This document shows, one piece after another, positions 21,190 through 32,630 of a stretch of 64,000 bases of DNA; positions within the stretch are counted from its first letter, which is position 1, and every line of letters begins with the position of its first letter. The notes beneath the pieces are model-generated. The model worked only from the letters and a program-made list of their open reading frames with translations. It did not search any database and had not been told where the DNA came from. A program made the translations under genes and the position numbers. This DNA is from Anaeramoeba flamelloides (taxonomy: Eukaryota; Metamonada; Anaeramoebidae), in contig JANTQA010000036.1 in assembly GCA_027625915.1 (NCBI GenBank), forward strand, positions 367,501 to 431,500. Reading direction: 5' to 3'.

Positions 21190-22020
21190 CACATCACTCG
21201 TATGAAAAAAAAAAATTGAAAAAAGTTAGATAAAACTACTTCTCTTCATATCCTTTCATCATTAATAATAAACTTCATTCACAATATTATAAAAATTTCA
21301 TAACGAAAAATTCAGGAGATTATTATATTTATGTTTTTTATTAGTAACCACCATTTTGAAAGTCTCTAGTCCAGAAAAAAGGGACTATTTTGGGGTACAA
21401 ATTATCAAATGAATGTCACAAATCAATTTTCCTTAATTTCAACTTGAAGACATTTTTTTGAATATACAATAACTAATAGTTTTGGAAATACTGTATTCTA
21501 TTAAAAAACCCAAAAACTTAAATATGGAAAAAAATAACTGATGATAAATATTGAAAATGTTCTAGGTTTTTTTTTACTTTTTGAAATAAACCAAAAATTT
21601 CTTAAATTTTCGGTTTATTTCAAAAAGTAAAAAAAACCTAACGGAAAATCAAAACAAAATATTTTTTTCAGTTTAATTCAATAAATAATTCTTTAATAGT
21701 CAAAATAATTGGATTATCCGTTAGAAATATATTTATTAAATTTAAAATACTTTTAAAATATATATGCTTATAACCTCTTAACTGTGAAGAATAATTTTTT
21801 CAAATTTTTTACTATTAAATTGAAAAAAATCTTAATAGAACCTGATAAAATGGATTTTCCAAATTTAATTGTTAAATATCTTGAAAAATAATTTTTCATC
21901 CCAGATCTTTTATTTACCAATTGCGTTTATTAGAAGTGAAGTTTTCAAAAAGTGAAATATTAGCAAATATTTAAATTTTTTTTTATAAAAATTTATTCAT
22001 CATTGAGATCTTTAAAGTGT
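21190..22020. mobile_element. Composite dispersed repeat, copy 3 (D arm, perfect palindrome, F arm)
   Basis: This is the most complete copy. The D arm is 21190-21540 (with GTCTCTAGTCCAGAAAAAAG), the palindrome is 21562-21642 with 38 bp arms (GGTTTTTTTTTACTTTTTGA and its complement), and the F arm is 21660-22020. The same order occurs inverted at 59347-60150, and D followed by the start of F occurs without a palindrome at 63580-64000. Confidence 0.75.
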
Positions 22021-22362
22021 ACCTAAAATAATACAAAAATATTCGTTTTAATTGTTTATGAAACGATCTTATTATTTTTATCAGCCAATTACCAAGAAAC
22101 ACGATTTTAGGTATTAAAAACAAAAATCTTTCATTGATTTATTGTAAAATAACAGCTAAAAGCAAAATATTATTTATTCTTAAACTAATTTTTTTCTTCT
22201 TATTATTTTTTTTTAGTATCTTCTTTTTGTATTAAACATTTTTTAATTATTTATAAAATTTCTTCTGAATTAATAAAAAAAAAAAATAAACAATAACAAT
22301 TTCATAAAATATTTATTTTTAAAACATATAAGTAAAAATCAGTTTTGTTCTTGTTAAATTAT

Positions 22363-24465
22363 TTATTTTTCTTCGGAATTTTCCTCTGTATTGGAGCCTG
22401 ATCCAGATTCCAATTCCGATTCCGATTTTGTTTCAGATCCATTTTCATTTTCATTTTGTAAATTTATGTTTAACCCCGAATTTGAAGATGATTTTTCTTC
22501 ATTTTCATTTTCATTTTTAAAATTTTCTTCTGTTTGGTCTTGTTCTTGCTCTTGTTCTTGCTCTTGCTCTTGTTCCGGTTCTTGTTCCTCTTCTTTTTGT
22601 TCTTCTTTTTGTTCTGTTTTTTCCTGTTTTTCTTCTTGTTCTTGTTCTGGTTCTTTTTTTTGTTCTTCCTCTTTTTCTTTTTGTTCTTCTTCTTTTTGCT
22701 CTTCTTCGACTTCTTCTTTATTTTCATTTTTTTCTCCTTTCTCTTTGAGTTGATCAGAATCAGAATTTGAATTGGAATCAGATCCAGATCCAGAATCTGA
22801 ATTTGAACTCACATTTTCATTTGTTATAATTTCACTCAAAATAATTTCACCTGTTTTTTCTGATATTTTATTTGAAGTGTATAACACAACAGGGGTGGTT
22901 GGCAATTTTTCATATTTTTCTGCAATTTGTTTTCTAATTTCAGTTAAATTTACTTTAAAAATGATTTTAATTTTTGATTTAATTTTTAAACATAACATTT
23001 TTTCAAATTTAGGATGTAACAAAAGATTTGTTCCTTTGATTCCTTTCAATAAGAATATTAAGCGCGGTGTTTTAAAATAGAGTTTATTTTCATTTATTGT
23101 TATTGATCCTTTGCATACAAATTCTTTTTCTGAATTAAGAAGATCTATTTCAAACTGTGCGCCTCCAAAGGCTTTGATTTTTTTCTTATTAAATGGTTTT
23201 ATTGTTAATGTATCATCATTATCATTATCAGTATCATTATCATTATCATTATCATTATCATCGTCATTATTATTTGTAAACATTAAAGATGATGGTGATG
23301 GTTTTTTACCATTCTTTTCAGAGCTATGATTCATTTTTTGGATGCTTTCGAGTTGTTTTCTTAATTTGTTAATATCTGGTGAATCTGGCATCGATCGGTT
23401 TTTTCTTTTAATGATAATATTAGAATCCTTTCCATTCATAAAGAGTTTTAAAAACGAAATTTCTTCAGTTCCATCCATTTGTCTGACCACTTCTTTATCC
23501 TTTAATTCTTGTATCGTTTTTAATAGAGTATTACTATACTTTCTTGCCTTGATCCTACTTCTACCTGTTGATTCACTTCCGTTCCACATAAAAAGATTAG
23601 AATTTGTTTGAATAAGGTAGCATCTTTCACTTTCGAGTTGTTGAATACTTGCAATGTCTTTGACAGCCACTTCAATTACATCATTTTCAAAAATTTTCCA
23701 AATTGAAATAATTTTCCCATCATCCTGAACATCACTATTTTGTTTTTGATTGTGATTTTTATTTGTTTTGAAATTATTATTTTCAATTTTAACATTTAAT
23801 TTCTTTTTTATATTTTTTGATTTATTTTGATTAATGGTTTTCTTTTTCCCATTATTTTTCTTGACCGTTTTCGTTTTTTTTGGGTTTTTCATTAGGAGAG
23901 TATTTTTTTTTCTTAAATTGTTTGCAAATTTCCCATAAGTGGACATACTACTTGATCGAGGCCTTTGGTTTATTGTTTTTGATTTATTTACTATCTTTTT
24001 TCCTCTCCCTCTTCCTCTTCCTCTTCCTCTTCCTCTTCCTCTTCCTCTTCCACTTCCACTTCCTCTCCCTCTTCCTCTTCCTCTTGCTTTCAATTTTTCA
24101 GTCTTGGGTTTATTAGTATGTTTACGAACACTTAAAATCCTTTTTTTCGTAATTTTCTTTGTTTGAACATTTTTCGAAGAATTTATATTTGGTCTTTTAG
24201 CAACACCAGTAGTTGTTGCTCTTCTTTTCATTTTTAAAGGAACAGTAACTTTCTTGGTAGACCCTCTTCCTCTTCCTCTTCCTCTTCCTTTTCCTCTTGC
24301 TCTTCCTCTTCCTCTTACTCTATTCTTTTTCAGAATTTTAACTCTTCCTCTTCCTCTTCCTCTTCCCCTTACTTGTGTAGTCTTTGTTCTTTTTAGAGTT
24401 AAAGGCTTTGTGGTTTTTTTTGGGTTAATTGGACGGGTTAAAGGTTTACGATTGAAACGTAACAT
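22363..24465 (-). CDS. RG-rich protein with a gelsolin-like domain
   Basis: A 700-residue single-exon protein. Residues 1-230 are strongly basic with two (RG)n blocks (33-68 and 127-155), of the kind that bind RNA or are methylated on arginine. Residues 248-348 read as a gelsolin/villin repeat: IISIWKIFEN, then SERCYLIQTNSNLFMWNGS, then SRIKARKYSNTLLKTI. This matches the family pattern of a strand ending in WNG followed by an A-rich helix. Residues 420-530 may be a second globular unit (GSITINENKLYFKT). The last 120 residues are glutamate/glutamine repeats with a (SDS) region. Gelsolin repeats bind actin or calcium; a single repeat fused to RG blocks is unusual, and the role here is inferred, not known. 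The starting ATG at 24465 is the first in a frame open back to a TGA. Confidence 0.8.
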   Translation of the reverse strand: MLRFNRKPLTRPINPKKTTKPLTLKRTKTTQVRGRGRGRGRVKILKKNRVRGRGRARGKGRGRGRGRGSTKKVTVPLKMKRRATTTGVAKRPNINSSKNVQTKKITKKRILSVRKHTNKPKTEKLKARGRGRGRGSGSGRGRGRGRGRGRGRGRGKKIVNKSKTINQRPRSSSMSTYGKFANNLRKKNTLLMKNPKKTKTVKKNNGKKKTINQNKSKNIKKKLNVKIENNNFKTNKNHNQKQNSDVQDDGKIISIWKIFENDVIEVAVKDIASIQQLESERCYLIQTNSNLFMWNGSESTGRSRIKARKYSNTLLKTIQELKDKEVVRQMDGTEEISFLKLFMNGKDSNIIIKRKNRSMPDSPDINKLRKQLESIQKMNHSSEKNGKKPSPSSLMFTNNNDDDNDNDNDNDTDNDNDDTLTIKPFNKKKIKAFGGAQFEIDLLNSEKEFVCKGSITINENKLYFKTPRLIFLLKGIKGTNLLLHPKFEKMLCLKIKSKIKIIFKVNLTEIRKQIAEKYEKLPTTPVVLYTSNKISEKTGEIILSEIITNENVSSNSDSGSGSDSNSNSDSDQLKEKGEKNENKEEVEEEQKEEEQKEKEEEQKKEPEQEQEEKQEKTEQKEEQKEEEQEPEQEQEQEQEQEQDQTEENFKNENENEEKSSSNSGLNINLQNENENGSETKSESELESGSGSNTEENSEEK

Positions 24466-24668
24466 TCGAGAAGTACTGAACGATCTGTTTGTAGGAGTTA
24501 TATTTTTTGTGGTTGATTTTTTTTTTGATCCTTTTGGTAGGTTTGTTTTTTTTTTTTCAAAAAATCAAAGAAAAAAATTTGTTTTTTGACAAATTCCAAC
24601 AAAAAAAAAAAAAAAAAAAGTAAAAAAAGAATTTAAAACAGATTTTTGAGAAAGGGTTTTGAAGTGTT
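24466..24668. promoter_or_regulatory. Short spacer between two same-strand genes
   Basis: Only 203 bases separate the stop of the acidic coiled-coil gene from the ATG of the RG/gelsolin gene. It contains T and A runs at about 24547-24557 and 24601-24619. The promoter of the RG/gelsolin gene and the 3' end of its neighbour must share this space, or the two are co-transcribed. Confidence 0.45.
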
Positions 24669-25130
24669 TTAGAAGGTTGTATTGTATTTTTTACTTTTTT
24701 TCTTCGCCATTTCATCAAGTCTCTTTTGTAAAAGAATGTTATCTTTTTTTAATTTTTCAATTTCTTCCCATTTTTGTTGTTCTTTTTGTTTTTCTTCTTG
24801 TTTGGTGTCTTGTATTTTATTTTTTAAGAGCTCAACTTCTTGAAACAGATAATTAATTTCTTGTTGTTTGTTGTTTTGGTTTGGGGAAACAAACCCGAAT
24901 TCATCTTCAAAATCTTGATCGAAATCCTCGTCCAAATCGATGTCAATATCAATGTCAATATCAAAATCGTCAACCGCAACTTCAATTTCATTGTCAGACA
25001 ATTCATTCTCTGAGCTGATCTCAAAAGAGTCGTCTGAAAAATTTATTTCTTCTTCTTTTTCAAATAATTCATCGTCGCTAAGTTCAATTATAAGATCTTT
25101 TAATTTTGATTTTGTTTGTTGAACAGACAT
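24669..25130 (-). CDS. Small acidic coiled-coil protein, function unknown
   Basis: A 153-residue protein starting at the ATG at 25130; the in-frame TTG two codons upstream is not used as a start here. The first 85 residues are very acidic, with ELSDDELFEKEEEI and a (DI)n stretch near residue 57. A coiled coil follows, roughly residues 93-145 (EVELLKNKIQDTKQEEKQ, then EEIEKLKKDNILLQKRL), ending in a lysine-rich tail. I do not recognise a family. Codon use and spacing from the downstream gene support a real gene, but it has no diagnostic motif. Confidence 0.65.
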   Translation of the reverse strand: MSVQQTKSKLKDLIIELSDDELFEKEEEINFSDDSFEISSENELSDNEIEVAVDDFDIDIDIDIDLDEDFDQDFEDEFGFVSPNQNNKQQEINYLFQEVELLKNKIQDTKQEEKQKEQQKWEEIEKLKKDNILLQKRLDEMAKKKSKKYNTTF

Positions 25131-27588
25131 TTGCAAGCCAAAATGTTAACTAAAAAAAAAATAAAAAAATGTTTTGTTTGTAAGAAAATTTCGCTTTTTG
25201 AGAAAAGATATTTCTTTTGGAGTGTCTTATTTAGAAACTCTCAGCCAAAATTAGCCAAACCCAAAATTATTATTAATTTTTTCTTGGTAAGGGTGAAGAT
25301 TACTTTTATCTTTCATCTTTGTGTTTGTTAAGTGTTACTTAGAACTGAATTCTTTCGAAAGGTAACCCCTACTGTGCAAACTTGAAGAATAGTAGTGAAA
25401 AAAATACTGGACATGAAAATAATACCAGACAAGATTTTATTTTGTGAATATCAGGAAAATTTTTTGGGTAACTACAAATATTTAAAATCAAATCCTTTGA
25501 TTTAAGAAACAAACATAAAAAATTTAAACCACCCACTTGATAGAATATGATTAATGAAATTAAACTTGATCAAAACAGCATTCAATCAATCAAAAAACAA
25601 TAATAAAAATTTTCATTTTCCAAATTCAGAGTAAACCTCTCGAAAATCCGATTGTTTTTCAAAAATAGGTTGAATAACTTTGGGTTATCAAACAATTATT
25701 AGAGTATTCTATAGACACCCTACCTTAATGAACTTTAGGTTGATTTATTACTAGGTTCATTAAAAATTTGGTTATTTATAAAAAGATTTCGATTGAAAAT
25801 AAAATATTAGCAATTTTGCAACAATTTTACTAATATTCACAATGATAAATATTGTCAGGGATTATTTTCATATCTGGTATTTTTTCACTACTATACTTTG
25901 AAAAACAGTTTTTTTTTCTATATAAGTGAAAATATGAAAATAATAACAATAAAAATTTAAATATAAATAAAAAATATTATTTCGTTTTTAGTCTTCTGAA
26001 AACAATTTATTGAATAATTAATAGGATCTGAAGGATTTTTTATCTTATAGGTTAAGTAAATAAAGTTGTTTATGATGGTATTTGGTTGAATTTCCTTTAA
26101 AAATTGAATTAATGTTTGTGAGACAATTCCTCTTTAATTCACATCATTAAAACTCAGATAATTTGGACAAGAGTAAAAAAAATAGGATTCTAGATAAGTT
26201 TAATATTTGTAATTTTATATTAGGATACATATAAATTCTCATTTGTAATTTTCTTATCTTCTCAGATTTTTTTAACTGAAATTATTTTGGAATAACAAGG
26301 GACCCCCGATTTATTATATTTTATTTTATATAGTAACCTGAAAGAAAGAATGCACATGTTAATTTTTTGAGCTGAAATTTAATATTATCTTTTGAAAAAA
26401 ATATTAATGAAAAAGTTAATTAATATTTATTAAAGTAATTTTCAGTGAAAATAAAATCAAAATAACTAATTATTAATTAACTCTAGTGATTTTCTGTTTT
26501 TTTTTGATCATGATGAAACTCTTCTCTACATATCAATACTAATTTTTTTAAAATATTTCAGTACAAAAATTAAAACAAAAACTTTTTTTAATGATTTTTA
26601 ACTATTTGGCCCTTCATAAACTTTCTGAATTTTCAAAAATTATTTGAAAAAATGAAAAGTATCTCACTTATGTACCCTGAATCGATTAATTGCAATTTTC
26701 TTTTTTTTTCTAATAATGGAATTTTACATTGAGAATCGGATACAGAATTAATTATACATGATTAATATGAGATTAAAGCTTCTCTAACTTATATAAGCAT
26801 TATTGAATATTATTTAGTATTTAATTTTCATTTTTTTTTAATTTTCCAGAATATAAGAAACCCACGATAAATAACACTCACATTAATTTAATCATAAATA
26901 AAACATTATAAAATGAAGGAGTTAATAGAATATTTTACAATCGCTGTTTCTATAGTATGGACTTTAATTTTTATCAACCAATGAGATAAAAATTTAAATT
27001 TCAATAACATTATTAGAGAAATTTCCTGTTTTATAAATAAAGAAAAATTTAAAAATAATCAAGAAAAGAAACCATAGAAAGCCAAAAACTTGATAGTATT
27101 GTTCTAGAATTAATTTTAAAATTTTTAAACCTGCGATTTTTAACAATTTTGGAAATTGAAGATCCACATTATTTAAGTTTTTTTAATTTTTTTTTCAAGA
27201 TCAAAAACCAATTAATCAGATAATTCAATTATTTATTCTATAATAAATTTTGTGTTTTTTTAAGATCATACCACAACCCTTTTAAGGTTTATCTTACATA
27301 ATAAATTTCTGTAAGAAAAAAAATTACTTTTCTTTATGCATTTATATTATAGGTTTGTAAATACTGTTTATAATATAATGAGTGTCATAAGAAGTTATTT
27401 ATTTTTTATTTTTAGATATTTTAATTAAGGCATTCCAATCCTATTCTTGAAAATTAGAAGTTATATGAATTAATTTTCTATTCTAAAAGTGTCTTTTATA
27501 GAACAGATACTTTGAATTATATCAGAAAATAAGATCAAAATACTAATTCTTGTTACATTGTAAGAGAATATATATATATGCTTCTTTT
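25131..27588. other. Long spacer, no gene recognised
   Basis: No frame in either strand resembles a protein. A short frame at 25116-25331 overlaps the upstream region of the acidic coiled-coil gene and is noise. The stretch is evenly AT-rich without clear repeats of the families catalogued here, apart from a short TA run near 27571. Confidence 0.5.
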
Positions 27589-28030
27589 CAAAAATAGAGG
27601 CAGTTTTTCATCAAAAAAAATTTTTTTTTATTTTTTTTTTTTTTTGATTTTTTTTGATACTTTTTTTTGTGCAAAAGCAAAAAAGGAAAACCAATAAAGA
27701 TCTTTAAAAAGATAATAATCACTAAAAAAAATGAGACTCTGTAATGCCTTTTAAAATGGATTTAATTATTAACAAAAAATGTTCTTGTTAAACTTTTTTT
27801 AGTTGAAAGTTCAGTAATTAAACATTATCATACCCATTTCAAAAATTGTGACTTTTTTTTTTTAGTTTTTGGTAATATTTTTTTCAGTTTTTAAAATATC
27901 AGGTTTTTATATATTTAAAATGATTTAAAAGTGAATTACAAATCAAATTTAATTAGTTATTGTTCTTAAATTCCCAATTAAATATTTTTTTTCCAATTTA
28001 ACATTTTATGTGAGTCACGATTTTTGAAAT
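27589..28030. repeat. Family E element, partial copy
   Basis: It matches 44601-45187 over the right three quarters: AATAATCACTAAAAAAAATG, ATTTCAAAAATTGTGACT, ATATCAGGTTTTTATATA, and the end GTGAGTCACGATTTTTGAAA. The left end is eroded. Confidence 0.65.
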
Positions 28031-28370
28031 GGTATTTATATCAAACAATAAAATTCTGTAATAACTTCTAATCCGTTTTTTTTTTTTTTTTTTTTTTTTT
28101 TTGTATTTAATAGAGATAGAAAAAAATTTTTCTTAGAAAATTAACATGGTTCATTTTGAAATACACTTCCAAAATTTTAGAAAAAAATCTATAATTGTTC
28201 TCTTTTGATATGTTCTCCAAGAAAGAGTAAGAAATCATAAAAACTCCACCTTGCAAATATCATTTTTTTTTCACATCCCCATAATACAATTTGAACATTA
28301 AATATTTTGGAAATTGCCAATTATAGCTTGTTGTCACATAATGAATATGTAGCGATTTTTAAAAAGTATT

Positions 28371-28441
28371 AAAGCTATTCCAAAACTACCGTGATTTTTT
28401 TTTCGAGATAGATATAGTATTTTTTACTATTATTAAATTTA
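28371..28441. repeat. Fragment of the foldback family seen at 875
   Basis: AGCTATTCCAAAACTACCG at 28371-28389 closely matches the left end of the foldback at 875. Only one end is present, directly next to the MITE beginning at 28442. Confidence 0.4.
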
Positions 28442-28592
28442 AGATATTTCCAAAAAATGGTGCATTTTTTTTTTTTTACATTTCATAAAAAAATCATCTT
28501 CTTTAATTGTAGTATTCATTAATTGACAATATCAAATTAAGTTTAGTATTAATATTAATTAAATAAATAGCGAAGGTATTTACTTCAAAATG

Positions 28593-28624
<32 letters not shown>

Positions 28625-29022
28625 GCACAATTTTTAGTGAAAACGATGTACGATCAATTTAAATAAAAAAATGGAAATATGAAAAGGGTATAAAAGATTT
28701 TAAAACAATAAAATGTAGTTATCTGTTTTCACTTATATTTAAAAATTTTTTGAGATTTAACAAGTTATGAAAACTGTTTTTTCAATCAAAAAGAAAATAA
28801 TAAAGACTAATTTTAACCCATTAAAAATCTATCAGATAAAATCAAGATTAGAAAGTTTAATTTCTTTTATTTTTCTAATATAATATTAAAAAAGAAATTT
28901 AATTATAACCAAGAATCAATAAATAGTAGCTAAGGATTTTGGATGTTTAATTTTTTTTTTTGAAGATTGAGTTTAAAAGATATATTTTACAATAAATTTA
29001 CATCACTTTCTAGAAAATAGGA
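28442..29022. mobile_element. Mariner-ended MITE, family A, copy 2
   Basis: The left end AGATATTTCCAAAAAATGG is close to the mariner consensus; the right end CATCACTTTCTAGAAAATAG is more diverged. The body matches 6862-7464 nearly end to end and contains a 31-base A run at about 28591-28621. A TA microsatellite follows the right end. Confidence 0.82.
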
Positions 29023-29197
29023 TATATATATATATATATATTATTACATGGTAGAATTACATATTTTTATATTTTAACATATAATTTTACAAAAAAATTT
29101 ACTTAGGTGTTAACCTCGGTATAAAATCATATTTTTTATGAAACAAATTCATAAATCCGAAATACAGGTAATTAATATTAAAGATAGAATTTAATTA

Positions 29198-29394
29198 CAG
29201 CAAGTTTCACATTAAGACACTTACTTTCAACTAAATTTAAGGTGCAAAAAATAATCTCAAATTAAGGCACAAAAGTCAAATTCTAGTAAAATTTTTTGTG
29301 AAAAAAAAAAAATTCCAAAAAATTTGCTTTAATTTGAGATTGTTAGTGCTTTAACCTTTGTTGAAAGTTTGTGTCCTAAAAGTGGAACTGATTG
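29198..29394. mobile_element. Tc1-like MITE, family M, copy 2
   Basis: A 197 bp palindromic element, left end CAGCAAGTTTCACATTAAG and right end inverted GTGGAACTGATTG, flanked by TA on both sides (29196-29197, 29395-29396). It shares ATCTCAAATTAAGGCACAAA with the other copies. Confidence 0.82.
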
Positions 29395-30418
29395 TATTAC
29401 TTTGAAATGGTTTTTGCTTTTTAATTTTAATGTGTTTTGAAATCTTAGATCTCCTAAAAATATAAAAAATTTGTGTAAATTGTTGTTAATTTACAAGTTT
29501 TGTAGTAAAAATCCAAATTTTATTATTTTCGATAAATCAAAATTTTTGGTAAATTATAAAATTGTGGGATTTATAATAGGTTATCCTATTACATAAAATC
29601 CTGTCATAGATTGGAAAGTATGAGATAGAAAAGGAATTTTCTTTTTATCATAGATTTCATGGTAGGTTTGAAAAAGTTGCACTAAAAGTTTGAGATGGCT
29701 TTACAACTACCCCAGGGCGACTGTGAAATTCTTTTATACCTAAATATTGAATTTCTATTATCAAAATTTATTATCTATCAACAGGACGTAAAACGATTAA
29801 ATTTTATGATAAACACTAAAATTGATAATAAAAAGAAAAAAATTAAGTTCCATTTCGTTGTTTTTTTGATATTGATAAACAAATTCATCAAAAAACTTAC
29901 ATTAACGAGGATCTTCAATTTCCACAATTGTGAACAATCCCAAGTTTAAAAATTTAAAAACAAAGTTTAAAAATGTAAAAACAATAACGGAAAAATATTT
30001 TCTAGTTTCTGTGATATCTGTTATTTCTTTACTTTTAAAATATTTTTTTGTTGTTAATTACAAAAAAAAAAATTTCTCTTATGTTGTCAGAGAAGTTGAA
30101 AATTTTTATCTTGTGATATGAAAGAAATTGAATTTTCTATTTCATAAAACAGAACTATCTAATAGACAACCAATTTCCATGCCTTATAAATTTTTAAGAA
30201 GAGGGTTGGAAAGGCTGTACCCAGACTGCTTAAAAGATTGAGTCTAACGTTATGAGTGAAACTGTAAAAAACTTTTAGTTCTCACTTTTTTAAAGCCTGT
30301 GTGCTAACACAAATTAATCCCATTTTAGAGTTTTAGGAAGAGAATTCTTAAGTTTGTTTGAAGTTATTAAAAAATATGGCAATTAAAATAAAAGTAAATC
30401 AAAAAATATAATTTTTAT
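29395..30418. other. Spacer downstream of the B-box gene
   Basis: A frame at 29695-29949 begins with an ATG and MALQLPQGDCEIL but turns into lysine/isoleucine noise, and no family is recognised. It could be a chance frame or a lone exon. The rest is AT-rich without structure. Confidence 0.35.
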
Positions 30419-31573
30419 TTAAATAACTTGAATGGCTTTTGTTTGTCCAATTTGCTTTTCTCCCCATAGAAGTTTTACAATATATTTTCCCTTTTTTTGA
30501 AAATTGATCCTAAAAGTAAAAGATTTTTCGAGTAATTTTTTTCTCGCTTGATATATCAACGTATTATTTGGTTCCTTTTGGGGTGTAATAGAAAGCATAA
30601 TTGGTATTTGTTTTGATTCAAAATATTTTTTATCCAAAAATTTTGGTTTGACTCTGATTTTGCAAATTTCAGATAATTCGTAAGTTTTCTGAATTTGAAT
30701 TTTTGTATTCTCAAAATCAATTACAGATTTCAAATTAATTTCTGATAAAGTTTTGTTAACATTGCGAAAATTCAATTCAACTCCAAAACCTTTCATTAAA
30801 TTAAGGTTGTTTTGGAATTGTTTTTCTAATTCTTTTTCTTTTTCGTTTTCAATTTCTTTTGTTTTTTTGTTTTTTTTGTTGAACTTTTTTTTCTTCCTTT
30901 CAAATTGTTCAATTTTCTTTAATTCATTTTCATACCTCAATTTGATTAACCTTTGGGAATTGATTAAACGCCTTTTGATCAAGCTGTCAAGAATTTTCCC
31001 ATAGCGATTAATACGATCCTTTAGATAGCTTGCTTGTATTTCAATGGAGTCCTGTGAGCTTTGGAGGTATTCGATACGGTTTTGTAGTTGGTGATTAAAG
31101 ATTCGAAACTTATGAATTTGACCGTCAACATCGTCAGAAACAGACTTGACTGCCCTGTCGAGCTCTTGCACATCGCAGTTTGTGTGCATTGAAATACATT
31201 TGAAACACAACAGTTTCCAATGATCGGGGCAATAAAAATTCAATTCTGAGGAGTGTATCTCACACTTTCGATCGTCAGTCTCCTTCCATGTTGACAGCAG
31301 AACACGTGTATGGTGTGATAACGCAGAGCCATGTAGCGAGCTATCACACCTCTCACAATATTGCTTTTTACACGATCGGCAAAAGACAGTTGCAGTGTTT
31401 ACTGTACACTGTGCACACAATTCGACAGAATCTGATTCACTTGATTCCAGATTCTCTTCTTCTTCTTCTTCTTGATTTGATGAGCTTATTAACTTTTCTA
31501 TATTCGGACTCAACACTTTTTCATTATCACTTCCACTATCACTGAAAAATTCGTGTTCGAGAATTAAGGTCAT
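30419..31573 (-). CDS. B-box zinc-finger, coiled-coil protein with a filamin-like C-terminus
   Basis: A 384-residue, single-exon, TRIM-related protein lacking a RING finger. An acidic, serine-rich lead (1-50) is followed by two B-boxes. The first has Cys at 53, 56, 65, 68, 73 and 76 (CAQC, CRSC, CERC). The second has C104, H107, C115, C123, C126 and H130 (CEIH, CPDH, CFKC). A coiled coil spans roughly residues 135-265. The C-terminal 95 residues end in GKYIVKLLWGEKQIGQ, the closing strands of a filamin/ABP280 immunoglobulin-like repeat. B-box/filamin proteins act as scaffolds, and in animals TRIM proteins of this plan are often ubiquitin ligases. Without a RING, ligase activity is not expected. 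The ATG at 31573 opens the frame. Confidence 0.9.
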   Translation of the reverse strand: MTLILEHEFFSDSGSDNEKVLSPNIEKLISSSNQEEEEEENLESSESDSVELCAQCTVNTATVFCRSCKKQYCERCDSSLHGSALSHHTRVLLSTWKETDDRKCEIHSSELNFYCPDHWKLLCFKCISMHTNCDVQELDRAVKSVSDDVDGQIHKFRIFNHQLQNRIEYLQSSQDSIEIQASYLKDRINRYGKILDSLIKRRLINSQRLIKLRYENELKKIEQFERKKKKFNKKNKKTKEIENEKEKELEKQFQNNLNLMKGFGVELNFRNVNKTLSEINLKSVIDFENTKIQIQKTYELSEICKIRVKPKFLDKKYFESKQIPIMLSITPQKEPNNTLIYQARKKLLEKSFTFRINFQKKGKYIVKLLWGEKQIGQTKAIQVI

Positions 31574-32596
31574 TCTTGTTCTTTTTAGTTTTTCTGATTC
31601 GTTTTTTGAATATTTTGTTTTTTTGAGAAAAAGTTTTTAAATAACAAAAAATCAAAAAATGATAAGAAAATGAAGGTTCGTCTGATGTGGTATGAATCCA
31701 AAAACTCTTGTTGAACACACCCAACTCTTAACGAAAATTCGGCTTATATTTTTTTTAAGGTTAAGTTATTTAAAGACAGTAAAAATTGCTTCAAGACTCT
31801 ATTAGATTTTAAACCTTTTTTTTTTATGCTTAGAACTTGAGTTGAAATAAAGAATTAAAAAATATTAAATTGTTTTTGCTTCAAACACTTACCAAATCCT
31901 AGAAAAAACTGAAAATTTTTAATTCATATTCCATCTTTTACAAATTTTTTGACACAAGTTTTGATTAATACATTATATAACTTTAAATCAGAAAGAACTT
32001 TATAAAATTCACTTGATTTTCCAAGGATTCTTTCTCTTGAGTTGTTTTCTTTGTTGAGTTAATTGATTTCATAAATGGAAATTGAACTAAAAATTTAATA
32101 AAATATATTTGAATTTATCAGTATTTCGTCAGATTTTTATAAATTTGGTGTATAAACAGATGATTTATGGAATTTTTTTATTAAAATTCAAAACTAATCC
32201 ATGTTGACATTTTTATCCCCAAAAACCTTTTTAATCTTGAGATATTATATAATTTTATTTTAAAATTTTTATTATTTTTGGTTTATATATGTTTTCAACT
32301 TGTATATCTGTTTGTTTTAAAATACTAAAAAATATCTAAATTCGGGCGTCTAGTGTCACACACTGAGAGTCTCGGAATATAAATTATTAATTACAAAATG
32401 TGGAAATTCTATTTGTAATCGATAATCTTTCTATCGTGGTTTTGCTCCTTCCATTTATTCTGGGGAAGTGTCATCAAGTGCCTAGCTTTTTTTTTAATTT
32501 AAGAAATTATAAGAAAATTTAAGAAATTTTCTTTTTATTTCTCAAATCCTGGAAAATCGAACGCCAATGGTTTCGATTTGGTCATGTAAATGATAG

Positions 32597-32630
<34 letters not shown>

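Noticed and set aside
22391-24589. Plus-strand frames rich in (LP)n and serine/phenylalanine opposite the RG/gelsolin gene
   Set aside because: They are mirror images of the (RG)n and glutamate repeats of the real minus-strand gene and contain no domain.
29695-29949. Possible small gene starting MALQLPQGDCEIL
   Set aside because: After about 20 codons it becomes ordinary AT-driven K/I/N sequence, with no splice partner or domain recognised.
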